The notes beneath the pieces were generated by a model. It worked only from the letters and a program-made list of their open reading frames with translations, was not told the origin of the DNA and ran no database searches. From Pseudomonas corrugata (GTDB lineage: Bacteria > Pseudomonadota > Gammaproteobacteria > Pseudomonadales > Pseudomonadaceae): a stretch of 64,000 bases of DNA. The stretch covers positions 62,001 to 126,000 of the forward strand of contig NZ_LHVK01000010.1 in assembly GCF_001269905.1 (NCBI RefSeq), in the 5' to 3' direction. A program made the translations under genes and the position numbers. Positions 26,601 through 33,955 of this stretch are shown one piece after another (the first letter of the stretch is position 1; each line of letters starts with the position of its first letter).

Positions 26601-27791
26601 CGGGTCGCTGGTGTCCAGGGTGTAGGTGTACGTTCCGTTAGGGTTGAGCACCAGGGTGCCGTAGGTGCCGGTGAACGTCCCGCCGATGATCGGCCCGCTG
26701 TCGGGGCCGGTGGGAATGCGGTCAGCGCCCTGGTGATCGTTGGGCAACACGTTGCCGGTGAGCGTGACCAAGGTTTCCGATGCGGTGCTGGCGTTGTTGT
26801 CGTCGACCGCCTGGGGCACGTCGTCGGTGATATTGACGTCCAGGGTGCCGCTGGCGCTGTCGCCGTCGCTGTCCACGGCCACGACCGGGAACTGTTCGGT
26901 GAGGGTATTGGCACCTTCGCCAGCAGGATGGGTTTCGTTGTCGAGAAGGGTGTAGGTATAGCTGATCACTCCGGTGGCGGGATTGTAACCAGTGATGGTC
27001 AGGGTATTGCCCAGTGCGGTGGTGATGGCCTGAGGAAAACCTGCAGGGACGCCGCCGACGATCACGCCGATACCGCCGATGCTCAGGCTGCTCAACCCGT
27101 CAGGCGCGTTGACGGTGAACGTGCCGCTTTGTACCAATGCGCCCGGATTGCTGGCTGAACCATCGGGCAGGTTGGCCTCGTTGGCGGTCAGTTCGCCTCC
27201 TTCCACGCTCAGGCCGTCGAGGGTCACCGGATTGTCCGGAGGTTCAGGGGTCACCGGTGGCACGGTTTGATTGTTGCCGTTCTCATCGCCAGCCAGACGG
27301 ACCAGTGGAAACTCGGGAATCCCGTTGAACCCGGCCGTAGGGAAGCCTATCTGCGGTGCGACCGCGCCGCCCACCTCCTCCAGCAGGACAAAACTATGCC
27401 CCCCACCCAAAGCACCGGGCGCATTACCAGCACCGGGGCCAGCGGCCGTGGCTTCTCCAGTCTGGGTCGGGTCGGCACCGGCAGCGATGGCTTGCTGCAG
27501 TTTCTGCACATCGGTCAGTTGCCCGGCCGTCGGCGTCGCCACTTCAGGCGCGTCGACATGAGGGGCCTGGTGGGCCAGCAGTTGTGGGGTGAGGGTCAGG
27601 TTGCTTTCACGACCCAGGGTCAGGTCCTGGCCGTTCTCAAGGTGTACGGCCACTGCCCCTTCGGCACCGGTGATCAGGTGATCGCCGGCATACAGCCGAT
27701 CCCCTTCGACCAAAGGCCGCCGCTGGCCCGCGGCAGTCTCTGCGAAAACCTGCCCCACAATTTTGCTGACGGTACCGATGAGCGCTGCCAT
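20667..27791 (-). CDS. LapA/MapA-type RTX adhesin, type I secreted
   Basis: 2374 residues from the ATG of MAALIGTVSKIVGQVF, 6-7 nt after GGAGGA; the longer frame starting 11 codons upstream has no ribosome site. Residues 1-~130 are the retention module that stalls LapA-type adhesins in the outer membrane pore, with a TAAG site (115-118) of the type cut by LapG. Then come four ~247-residue cadherin/VCBS-like units (EGGELTVQEKNLSDG, AVDDSNAGTASETNLTLTGSVL), two to three ~220-residue units (EKALDLNQDGQDLAPGTVTGSDPS), a von Willebrand A domain with MIDAS D1578-V-S-G-S-M, and from ~2110 RTX nonapeptides (GGDGNDIL type) plus a C-terminal secretion region. It mediates biofilm attachment in relatives. 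The transporter genes lie divergently at 28244-33238. Size, own transporter set and lack of lapDG next to it favour MapA over LapA. Confidence 0.9.
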   Translation of the reverse strand: MAALIGTVSKIVGQVFAETAAGQRRPLVEGDRLYAGDHLITGAEGAVAVHLENGQDLTLGRESNLTLTPQLLAHQAPHVDAPEVATPTAGQLTDVQKLQQAIAAGADPTQTGEATAAGPGAGNAPGALGGGHSFVLLEEVGGAVAPQIGFPTAGFNGIPEFPLVRLAGDENGNNQTVPPVTPEPPDNPVTLDGLSVEGGELTANEANLPDGSASNPGALVQSGTFTVNAPDGLSSLSIGGIGVIVGGVPAGFPQAITTALGNTLTITGYNPATGVISYTYTLLDNETHPAGEGANTLTEQFPVVAVDSDGDSASGTLDVNITDDVPQAVDDNNASTASETLVTLTGNVLPNDHQGADRIPTGPDSGPIIGGTFTGTYGTLVLNPNGTYTYTLDTSDPQFVALHGGGSGTETFTYTLTDADGDTSTANLVLQVHNNDDPVIITGLDTEGGELTVQEKNLSDGTSPDASALTQSGTFTVTALDGVQTLSVGGITVVSSGVAAGFPQSITTALGNTLTVTGFNAVTGVVSYSYTLLDNEAHPNANGANSLSEQFTVVATDDNGTTATGNLDVNIVDDLPHAVDDSNAGTASETNLTLTGSVLTNDTEGADHVASGPITPGTFTGTYGTLVLNADGSYTYTLNPADTDFKGLHGGGDGTETFTYTLTDADGDTSTANLVLQIHNNDDPVIISGLDTDGGELTVQEKNLSDGSSPDTSALTQSGTFTVTALDGVQSLSVGGITVVSSGVAAGFPQSITTALGNTLTVTGFNAATGVVSYSYTLLDNEAHPNANGANSLSEQFTVVATDDNGTTATGNLDVNIVDDLPHAVDDSNAGTASETNLTLTGSVLTNDTEGADHVASGPITPGTFTGTYGTYGTLVLNADGSYTYTLNPADTDFKGLHGGGNGTETFTYTLTDADGDTSTANLVLQVHNNDDPVIITGLDTEGGELTVQEKNLSDGTNPDAPALTQSGTFTVTALDGVQTLSVGGITVVSGGVVAGFPQSITTALGNTLTVTGFNAATGVVSYSYTLLDNEAHPNANGANSLSEQFTVVATDDNGTTATGNLDVNIVDDLPTAHADSASVNEGGTVSGNVLDNDVGGADGPAASGAVIGVRAGDDTSTPAIGGLNTQINGTYGYLTLDANGNAVYHSNPDTVSAPGATDVFTYTVRDSDGDESTTTITIDVHDVCLVATPDQDISVHEKALDLNQDGQDLAPGTVTGSDPSATNETATGSLVGAVTGAVGAVTFALVSDATGAHGQLLLNPDGSYTYTLTSPATTAPSANDGPNVTSESFTYQATDSLGNTVTSTIVINIVDDVPKAYCDTAAVVEGGTVSGNVLDNDVLGADGGTVIGVRVGSDTSTSAVGGLNTQINGTYGYLTLDASGNAVYHSNPDAVGASGATDVFTYTVRDGDGDESTTTITIDVHDSCLVAETDHDITVYEKALDLHQDGQDLAPGTVTGSDPSGTGETASGSLVGSVSGATGAVTFTLVGNATGAYGQLLLHPDGSYTYTLTSPATTTPHTNDGPNVLSESFTYQATDSLGNHVTGSLVVSIVDDVPTAVASERSVTAVEIDSNLLIVLDVSGSMADDSGVPGLSRLDLAKQAISALLDKYDDLGDVKVQLVTFSSSATDQTSVWVDVATAKTLLTSLTAGGGTNYDAAVATAKTAFVTSGQLTGAQNIGYFFSDGKPTSGQETGAADEAAWKAFLDANGIKNYAIGLGSGVSNANLDPLAYDGSTHTNTDAVVVTDLNQLNSVLSGTVQGVPVTGSLLGEGGTFGADGGYVKSLVVDGTTYSYDPAANGGQGALTASGGADHGTFNSLNNTVSIATAHNGTLVINLDSGEYSYTSQTTTSTVISENIVYTVSDNDGDLASSSLVINVVPNSPPVAMDDNVITNVLSGNIVVPGELLLGNDSDANGDPLTASPTSFNTGWVGKGADFTGSTGTVSFTGNNVQSINLDRSTFVANAAAMTAVLVVSGALGMVSNNNTNDEDRLNISLKQGETLTLDHNLSAGHIAMEYSLNGGPFIAINDGASFTAAADGNYQIHVTNIPNPGGGNANAAENYQLTLTVNYAGAQDSTPDYHGSYTASDNHGGSDSAAVSISYQSGHTLTGTTGDDVLLAGNGDNLLNGGDGNDILSAGSGNNTLHGGAGNDLLYSGAGNDLLDGGTGNDTASYAHATAGVTVNLGLLAAQNTLGAGTDTLGGIENLVGSNFNDTLTGDGANNRIDGGLGHDVLNGGGGDDILIGGLGNNTLTGGSGADTFQWMTGNSGHDVITDFTPGLDKLDLSQLLLGENGTSASLDDYLHFTVTGSGASVITSIDVSATAGATPNQTIDLAGVDLANHYGVTPGAGGMIAGGADTATIINGMLNDHSLKVDTV
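23480..27230 (-). repeat. Tandem extracellular repeat units inside the adhesin gene
   Basis: Units of about 740 bp recur almost unchanged at the DNA level (for example 24590-25320, 25330-26060 and 26070-26800), followed by related ~660-bp units. The third unit carries an in-frame 9-bp duplication (GTGCCGTAG twice, near 25170-25190), giving TGTYGTYGT instead of TGTYGT, a sign of slippage. Confidence 0.75.
27438..27449 (-). other. Predicted LapG protease site (TAAG) of the adhesin
   Basis: Residues 115-118 read T-A-A-G inside GEATAAGPGAG, between the retention module and the GGGHSFVLL segment, as in LapA. Periplasmic LapG cleaves between the two alanines in LapA when LapD stops sequestering it at low cyclic-di-GMP. 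Neither lapD nor lapG is in this window. Confidence 0.7.
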
Positions 27792-28243
27792 GTGCATTCC
27801 TCCGTTGCCAACCGCGGTCGGCACCTGTTTGGGTGAAGAATCCGTGCTCAGAGGCAGTCAGGAAATCTGGAAAATTTGCCAGCTTCCACAGGCTTCAGAA
27901 GCGCTAGCCATCCGCCACAATGACAAAAAACCGTCGCTTTAAAAGCCTGCTCGCCCTGCCCTGTTTGCATCTCTTCATGTTGGTTTCAAAGTTCCAAGGG
28001 AACTTTTATTTGACGTCCAAAAGCCGTCAGAGCCCGCAATTTCAAAGGATTCGCCTTTGAACAATGTGCCGCTTTTTTCCGTGTACATAAGTTTTTTTCG
28101 GCATAAGTCTTATGAGAAATTCTTCTTAGGTTTCCCGCAGGATGTTCTTAGCTGTGTTGTTACAAGGTTGAAACGGTTTTGATCTTAAATACGTCAATAT
28201 TCTGGCGACACAGAAGCACAACAGATCTCAGGAGATGCACCCC
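27792..28243. promoter_or_regulatory. Divergent promoter region of adhesin and transporter
   Basis: 452 bp, AT-rich compared with flanks. Visible candidates are GTCAATATTCTGGC at 28193-28206, 10 of 14 positions equal to the FleQ box GTCAATAAATTGAC, and a perfect 13-bp palindrome CATAAGTCTTATG at 28102-28114. No convincing sigma-70 pair was found by eye. Confidence 0.4.
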
Positions 28244-29602
28244 ATGCGCGTTTTATCCCCTCTTTGCAGCGCGGTTTTGCTGGCGATAGCCTGCTCTTCT
28301 TCTGCGCAGGCGATGTCGCTGACCGAAGCGATCCAGAGCACCATCGCGACTCACCCTGAATTGGCGCAACGGGTGGACAGCCGTCTGTCGGCCAATGAAG
28401 ACGTCAAGGTCGCCAGGGGGGGCTTCTTTCCGTCGGTGGATTTGAATGCCGGCTACGGCCGTGGCTATAGCGACAACCCCAACACCCGCGCCCAAGGCAA
28501 TCACAACACCAACACCCTGAACTACACCCAGTCGGAGCTGCGCCTGCGGCAGATGCTCTTTGACGGGTTCAACACCAGCAATGAGGTGGAACGCACCAAG
28601 GGCGTGGTCAATTCCCGGGCCTATTATGCACAAGGCACCGCTCAGGACCTGGCCCTGCGCACCATCGAGGTCTACCTCGAAGTGCTCAAGCGTCGCGAAC
28701 TGGTGACCCTGGCCAAGAACAACCTGCAGGCGCATCTGCGGGTCAACGACCAGATCGGCCTGCGCACCCAGCGCGGAGTAGGCAGCGCGGCTGACTCCGA
28801 TCAGTCCAATGCCCGTCGGGCGCTGGCGGAAAACAACTACGACACAGCCCAGGTCGACTTGGCCGACGCCGAGGCGAACTTCTACAGCGTGGTCGGGCGC
28901 ATGCCCGATGAGCTGGAAACACCGCCGTCGACCAAAGGTGAAATTCCCGCCGACCTGCGCGAAGCCCAGCAGAGCATGGTGGAAAACCACCCCTACCTGA
29001 AATCGGCCCAGGCTGACGTGCAGTCCGCCGAGAGCCAATATGAAGTGGCCAAGTCGCCGTTCTACCCCCGTTTCGACGCCGAAGCTGCGGTGGGCGCCAA
29101 TAACAACATCGGTGGCGAAGAAGGCCATGACAACAACTGGCGGGTCGGTGTGGTGATGAACTACAACCTGTTCCGCGGCGGTAGCGACAAGGCAAGGTTG
29201 GCATCCGACGCGCACCAGATCGACCAGGCCATGGACATCCGCAACAACGCCCTGCGCCAGCTCAACGAAGATACGCGCCTGGCCTGGAACGCGATGCTCA
29301 ACGCTCGCAAACAGACCCCCACCGCCCGGGAATACGCCGACACCACCGCCCGGGTGCGCGCCGCCTACCAGGATCAGTTCGGCCTCGGCCAGCGGACCCT
29401 GCTCGACCTGCTCGACAGCGAAAACGAGCTGTACAACGCCAACCGTCGCTACACCGAAGTGCGCTACACCGAGGAATACTCGATGTACCGGGTGCTGGCG
29501 AACATGGGCCTGTTGTTGAGCAAACAACGGATCGTGCTGCCGGCCGATGCCATCGCCCAGACCGAAGTCAAGAGCGAAGCACGGCTGCCCGAATTGAAGT
29601 AG
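28244..29602 (+). CDS. TolC-family outer membrane channel of the adhesin secretion system (LapE/MapE-like)
   Basis: 452 residues. ATG 28244 lies 9 nt after AGGAG; ATG 28235 abuts that site and is unlikely. Signal peptide MRVLSPLCSAVLLAIACSSSAQA. The mature protein has the TolC plan: SLTEAIQSTIATHPEL at the start and two homologous halves of long amphipathic helices (LRLRQMLFDGFNTSNEVERTK; VVMNYNLFRGGSDKARLASD). It ends with LLDLLDSENELYNANRRYTE, typical of LapE-like channels. It forms the outer membrane pore for type I secretion and, in LapA systems, holds the retention module. The ABC gene follows after 19 nt. Confidence 0.88.
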   Translation: MRVLSPLCSAVLLAIACSSSAQAMSLTEAIQSTIATHPELAQRVDSRLSANEDVKVARGGFFPSVDLNAGYGRGYSDNPNTRAQGNHNTNTLNYTQSELRLRQMLFDGFNTSNEVERTKGVVNSRAYYAQGTAQDLALRTIEVYLEVLKRRELVTLAKNNLQAHLRVNDQIGLRTQRGVGSAADSDQSNARRALAENNYDTAQVDLADAEANFYSVVGRMPDELETPPSTKGEIPADLREAQQSMVENHPYLKSAQADVQSAESQYEVAKSPFYPRFDAEAAVGANNNIGGEEGHDNNWRVGVVMNYNLFRGGSDKARLASDAHQIDQAMDIRNNALRQLNEDTRLAWNAMLNARKQTPTAREYADTTARVRAAYQDQFGLGQRTLLDLLDSENELYNANRRYTEVRYTEEYSMYRVLANMGLLLSKQRIVLPADAIAQTEVKSEARLPELK

Positions 29603-29621
29603 CCCACTGGGAGCGATCAAT

Positions 29622-31781
29622 GTGACCAGCATGGAACCCGCTATCCCCGGCGCCGACCCGCGCCTGAGCTTCGATGACCCTCTGCTGGATGGTCTGTTGA
29701 TCCTCTGCAAACTCCATGGCGCGGCGGTCAGTCGCGCCAGCCTCAGCGCCGGGCTTCCAATGGCGCACCAACGGCTGAGCCTGGACCTGCTGCCTCGTGC
29801 AGCGGCCCGGGCCGGTTTGCAGGCCCGTGTGCTGCGCCGTGGCCTTGCCGAGATTTCCCCCCTCAATCTACCAGTGATGCTGATCCTGGCCGGTGGTCGT
29901 TGCGCGGTATTGCGACGCTGGCACGAGAACGGCCAGGCATTGATCCTGCCGTGCGAAGCCGATGGCGGTGAGCAATGGGTCAGCCGCGAGGAACTGACTG
30001 CCGATTACAGTGGCCAGGCGCTGTTTGCCCGGCCACGCCATGAACTCGAAGACTTGCGTTCGCCCCTGGTGCCACGGGTCGAAGCCTGGTTTCGCGACAC
30101 CTTGAAGCTGTCGCGCTGGCTGTATAGCGACGCGATCCTGGCGAGTCTGCTCATCAACCTGCTGGGGTTGATGGTGCCGCTGTTCGTCATGCAGACCTAT
30201 GACCGCGTGGTGCCGAACCAGGCCACGTCCACCCTGTGGGTATTGGCCGTAGGGCTGTTGATTGGCACCGGCTTCGAACTGGTGCTGCGAGTGGTGCGCG
30301 CCCACCTGCTGGACAGCGCCGGCAAGAAAACCGACGTGATTCTCTCTGCCACCCTGTTCGAGCGCATCACCGGCATGGCGATGAAGGCCCGGCCGGTGAC
30401 CATCGGCGGGTTCGCCCAGAGCATCCATGACTTCCAGGGCCTGCGGGAATTTCTCACCGCCGTGACCCTCACCAGCTTGATCGACCTGCCCTTTGCCGTG
30501 CTGATGCTGTTGGTGATCGGTTTGCTGGGGGGCTGGCTGGTGGTCATTCCAGTGGTGGCGTTCCCGATCACGATCATCTTCGCGATGATCATCCAGGTGC
30601 GCCTGCGAGACACCGTACAGAAGAGCCTGGCCCTGGGTGCCCAGCGCCAGGCCTTGCTGATCGAAACCCTCGGCGGTCTGGAAACCCTCAAGGCCTGCAG
30701 CGCGGAAAGCGAGCGCCAGCATCAATGGGAAAGCACCCATGGTGCCCTCACTCGCCTGGACAGCCACGCACGCAACCTCTCGGCGCTGGCGACCAACGGC
30801 ACCCTGTTCCTGCAACAACTGGCCGGCATGACCACCATCGTCGCCGGGGTCTACAGCATCATCGCCGGCAACCTCAGCGTCGGCGCGCTGGTGGCGTCCT
30901 ATATGCTGGGCAGCCGGGTCCTGGCGCCATTGGGGCAGATCGCCGGGCTGATCACCCGTTACCAGCAGGCCCAACTCACCATGCGCAGCACCGACGCCCT
31001 GATGGCGTTACCCCAGGAACGCGATGCCAAGCAGCGGCCGCTGGACCGCACCCAATTGCAGGGGGCACTGGAGGTCCAAGGCGTAACGTTCCACTACAAC
31101 GACCAGAGCACACCGGCACTGTCGAACGCGAGCTTTCATCTCACGGCCGGTGAGCGGGTCGGAATCATCGGTCGCAGCGGCTCGGGCAAAAGCACCCTGG
31201 CGCGTCTGCTGATGGGATTTTACGAACCGCAAGAGGGCCAACTGCTCCTCGACGGCCTGGACCTGCGGCAACTGGATGTCGCCGACCTGCGCCAGCAGAT
31301 CGGCTATGTCGCCCATGACCTGCCGCTGCTGGCCGGTAGCCTGCGCGACAACCTGACCCTCGGGGCCCGCTACATCAGCGATGCACGCATGCTCGAAGTG
31401 GCGGAATTGACCGGCGTCAGCGAACTGGCCCGCCAGCATCCCCAGGGCTTCGACCGCCCGGTGGGCGAGCGCGGCCAACTGCTCTCCGGCGGCCAGCGCC
31501 AGGCCGTGCTGCTGGCCCGGGCCCTGCTGCTCGATCCACCGATCCTGCTGTTGGACGAACCCACCAGCGCCATGGACAACAGCAGCGAAGACACCTTGCG
31601 ACAAAAGCTCCACACCCACATCCAGGGCAAGACCTTGCTATTGGTCACCCACCGCACCTCGATGCTGAGCCTGGTGGATCGCCTGGTGGTGCTGGACAAC
31701 GGCCGGATCGTCGCGGATGGGCCGAAAGAAGTGGTGATCGATGCGCTGCGCAAGGGGCGGGTGGGTTCCGGAACGGCCTAG
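29622..31781 (+). CDS. Type I secretion ABC transporter (LapB/MapB-like)
   Basis: 719 residues. GTG 29622 is 8 nt after GGGAG; ATG 29631 is the alternative. An N-terminal C39-like domain (about 15-140) lacks the usual Q...C-G catalytic layout, as expected for a substrate-binding, non-cleaving version. Five to six membrane spans lie at ~165-440 (SDAILASLLINLLGLMVPLF; LIDLPFAVLMLLVIGLLGGWLV). The nucleotide-binding domain has Walker A GRSGSGKST (517), signature LSGGQ (621), Walker B ILLLDEP (641) and H677. It exports the RTX adhesin across the inner membrane with the HlyD-like and TolC-like partners on either side. Confidence 0.92.
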   Translation: MTSMEPAIPGADPRLSFDDPLLDGLLILCKLHGAAVSRASLSAGLPMAHQRLSLDLLPRAAARAGLQARVLRRGLAEISPLNLPVMLILAGGRCAVLRRWHENGQALILPCEADGGEQWVSREELTADYSGQALFARPRHELEDLRSPLVPRVEAWFRDTLKLSRWLYSDAILASLLINLLGLMVPLFVMQTYDRVVPNQATSTLWVLAVGLLIGTGFELVLRVVRAHLLDSAGKKTDVILSATLFERITGMAMKARPVTIGGFAQSIHDFQGLREFLTAVTLTSLIDLPFAVLMLLVIGLLGGWLVVIPVVAFPITIIFAMIIQVRLRDTVQKSLALGAQRQALLIETLGGLETLKACSAESERQHQWESTHGALTRLDSHARNLSALATNGTLFLQQLAGMTTIVAGVYSIIAGNLSVGALVASYMLGSRVLAPLGQIAGLITRYQQAQLTMRSTDALMALPQERDAKQRPLDRTQLQGALEVQGVTFHYNDQSTPALSNASFHLTAGERVGIIGRSGSGKSTLARLLMGFYEPQEGQLLLDGLDLRQLDVADLRQQIGYVAHDLPLLAGSLRDNLTLGARYISDARMLEVAELTGVSELARQHPQGFDRPVGERGQLLSGGQRQAVLLARALLLDPPILLLDEPTSAMDNSSEDTLRQKLHTHIQGKTLLLVTHRTSMLSLVDRLVVLDNGRIVADGPKEVVIDALRKGRVGSGTA

Positions 31782-31798
31782 CAAGCACCACCGAATCT

Positions 31799-31831
31799 TT
31801 GTGGCGAGGGGATTTATCCCCTCGCCACAAA
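31799..31831. repeat. GTGGCGAGGGGATTTATCCCC palindrome
   Basis: TTGTGGCGAGGGGAT and ATCCCCTCGCCACAA form a near-perfect hairpin between the ABC and HlyD-like genes of one operon. It is the minimal unit of the repeat family seen at 34886, 39664 and 43925. Confidence 0.85.
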
Positions 31832-31873
31832 AGCCGTGCCCAGCATTACTTCACTTAACCGACGGGTATCCCC

Positions 31874-33238
31874 ATGTCTGCCCAAACATCCGATCAAGCC
31901 GCCCGAAGCTACTTCGGCAGTTTCAGCAAAAGTGCCGAAAGCGAGTTCATGCCGGAAACCGCCGGTGCGGCGCTGCAGGATTCACCCCGCCGATCCCGCG
32001 TCACCGTGTGGCTGGCCGCCGGGCTGATCGTTACTGCACTGGTCTGGGCGAAATTGGCGATCCTGCAAGAGGTCACCACCGGCGAGGGCAAGGCCATTCC
32101 CTCGAGCAAAGTCCAGGTGATCCAGAACCTGGAGGGCGGCATCGTCACTGAGATTTTCGTCCGCGAAGGCCAGATGGTGAACAAGGGCGACACCCTGCTG
32201 CGCCTGGACGATACGCGGTATCGGTCGAACAAGGGCGAGAGCGAGGCTGATCGCTATGCGTTGATGGCGCAGGTCCAGCGGCTGTCGGCGGAGGCTGAGG
32301 GGCGGCCGTTTCAGGTATCGGCCGAAGTGACCGCCAACGCTCCGCAAGTGGCCGAAGACGAGCGCGCGCTGTATGAGCAACGGCAACGATTGCTGGCCAG
32401 CGAACAACGGACCCTGACCGAGCAACTGCGGCAGAAGACTCAGGAGCTGGCGGAGTTTCGTTCCAAGCAAGGCCAGTTCAGTTCCAGCCTGGCCCTGCTG
32501 CAAGAGGAAATGAACATGTCCGCGCCGCTGGTGAGCACCGGCGCGGTATCACCGGTGGAAATCCTGCGGCTCAAGCGCAGTGCGGTGGAGATCCGCGGCT
32601 CGCTCAACGCCACCACCCTGGCGATTCCCCGGGCCGAATCGGCAATCAACGAAATCAAGAGCAAGATCGACGAATCGGAGCAAACCTTCCGTTCCGACGC
32701 GGCCAAGGAGCTCAACGAGAAACGCACGGATCTGTCGAAGATCACCGCCTCGAGCATCGCCATCGACGACCGTGTGACCCGCACCACCGTGGTTTCACCG
32801 GTGCATGGGGTGATCAAGCAGCTCAAGGTCAACACCATCGGTGGCGTGGTGCAGCCGGGCAGCGACATGCTGGAAATCGTGCCCATGGAGGACAACCTGC
32901 TGATCGAAGCCAAGGTGCGCCCGCAAGACGTGGCCTTCCTGCATCCGGGCCAGAAAGCCATGGTCAAGTTCAGCGCTTACGACTACACGATCTATGGCGG
33001 GCTGAGCGCCCGGCTCGAACTGATCGGCGCCGACACCATCACCGACGACAAGGGCAACAGCTTCTACCTGATCCAGGTGCGTACCGATAAGAATCATCTG
33101 GGCGGCGACACCAAGCCACTGCTGATCATCCCGGGGATGGTCGCGACGGTGGACATTATTACCGGGGAAAAAAGTGTGCTGGATTACTTGCTCAAGCCGG
33201 TGTTGAAGGCACGGACCGAGGCGATGCGCGAGCGGTAA
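31874..33238 (+). CDS. HlyD-family membrane fusion protein (LapC/MapC-like)
   Basis: 454 residues. A cytosolic tail is followed by one membrane span (about 43-64, VTVWLAAGLIVTALVWAKLAIL) and a large periplasmic part. Visible are the lipoyl-like half motifs (GEGKAIPSSKVQVIQNLEGGIVTEIFVREGQMVNKGDTLLRLDDT and SPVHGVIKQLKVNTIGGVVQPG), between them a long coiled coil (about 120-300). The C-terminus has the HlyD family signature region (LGGDTKPLLIIPGMVATVDIITGEKSVLDYLLKP). It bridges the ABC transporter and the TolC-like channel. The start has only a weak upstream GGG; the palindrome at 31799 separates it from the ABC gene. Confidence 0.92.
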   Translation: MSAQTSDQAARSYFGSFSKSAESEFMPETAGAALQDSPRRSRVTVWLAAGLIVTALVWAKLAILQEVTTGEGKAIPSSKVQVIQNLEGGIVTEIFVREGQMVNKGDTLLRLDDTRYRSNKGESEADRYALMAQVQRLSAEAEGRPFQVSAEVTANAPQVAEDERALYEQRQRLLASEQRTLTEQLRQKTQELAEFRSKQGQFSSSLALLQEEMNMSAPLVSTGAVSPVEILRLKRSAVEIRGSLNATTLAIPRAESAINEIKSKIDESEQTFRSDAAKELNEKRTDLSKITASSIAIDDRVTRTTVVSPVHGVIKQLKVNTIGGVVQPGSDMLEIVPMEDNLLIEAKVRPQDVAFLHPGQKAMVKFSAYDYTIYGGLSARLELIGADTITDDKGNSFYLIQVRTDKNHLGGDTKPLLIIPGMVATVDIITGEKSVLDYLLKPVLKARTEAMRER

Positions 33239-33244
33239 TGGCCT

Positions 33245-33353
33245 GATCGTTCCCATGCTCTGCGTGGGCACGCATCCTGTGACGCTCCGCGTCACGCTTG
33301 GGAGGACGCTGAGCGTCCCTGGCGGCATTCCCACGCGGAGCGTGGGAACGATC
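33245..33353. repeat. GATCGTTCCCACGC palindromic repeat, diverged copy
   Basis: Same ends, with several substitutions (GATCGTTCCCATGC; ACGCATCCTGTGACGCTCCGCGTCACGC in the middle). It lies between the convergent secretion and tRNA-modification genes and may act as a transcription barrier. Confidence 0.8.
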
Positions 33354-33354
33354 A

Positions 33355-33948
33355 TCAGTGGGTGTGGTTACGCTGGTAAGTCTCCTCCCCCATGGCCGCG
33401 ATCTGTCCCTCGATCAACGCCTCGAACGGTCTGAGCAACGGCTCGAAACTCATCGGCGCTTCCAGTACCTGCAACGCCTGGACAATCGCCTCCACCGTCG
33501 ACAACGCGCCCGGCCCCGGTGCCTTGCGCAAGCGGTAACGAGATATCCCGCCTTCGACCAGCGTCACCCTCGGCAACGCCGCCAGCAAAGGATTGAGGTG
33601 CAGCAACTTGCGCGCCTTGCGCCAAGTGCCGTCTGGCACAACCAATAGCAGCGGATCATCGGACGGTCCATAGGCCTGCATCGGCTGCGCATCTTCACCG
33701 GGAAACAGCAGGCAGGCCCGATAACACGGTCGATTGAGCAACGCAGGCAGATGCTCGAACACTTCGCCCACGATCAACTCGGCATTGTTGAGCCCCAGCG
33801 CCGCCAGCCGGGCGGTGTTCAAGGCGTGGTTCACTTCGCTGGGATGTTGCAGTAACAGGACCCGGGTACGGCTGTCGAGGCTGGGTATCAGCGGGCACAA
33901 GCAGTGGCTTTGCGGCCTGTGGCAGCGCGGGCAGTGGATTCTGGACAT
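33355..33948 (-). CDS. tapT: DTW-domain tRNA-uridine aminocarboxypropyltransferase
   Basis: 197 residues. ATG 33948 sits 6 nt after GAGG; GTG 33954 overlaps it. An N-terminal zinc-ribbon-like pair (CPRC, then CLC) is followed by the DTW domain: LLLQHPSEVNHALNTARL, LFPGEDA, VPDGTWRKARKLL (the D-x-x-W core of the family), and STVEAIVQAL near the end. Members such as E. coli TapT make acp3U at position 47 of tRNA from S-adenosylmethionine. It begins 7 nt after the LysR-type gene upstream and is probably co-transcribed, although the two functions look unrelated. Several DTW paralogues exist in bacteria, so the exact tRNA position is inferred. Confidence 0.8.
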   Translation of the reverse strand: MSRIHCPRCHRPQSHCLCPLIPSLDSRTRVLLLQHPSEVNHALNTARLAALGLNNAELIVGEVFEHLPALLNRPCYRACLLFPGEDAQPMQAYGPSDDPLLLVVPDGTWRKARKLLHLNPLLAALPRVTLVEGGISRYRLRKAPGPGALSTVEAIVQALQVLEAPMSFEPLLRPFEALIEGQIAAMGEETYQRNHTH

Positions 33949-33955
33949 CGTCACC

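Noticed and set aside
23913..27158. Long plus-strand frames opposite the adhesin repeats
   Set aside because: They repeat with the same period as the adhesin units and encode low-complexity G/V/A-rich sequence; they are shadows of the true minus-strand gene.
23480..27230. Possible CRISPR array in the region of regular DNA repeats
   Set aside because: The repeats are ~660-740 bp, in frame, and encode extracellular domains; no 25-40 bp repeat with unique spacers.
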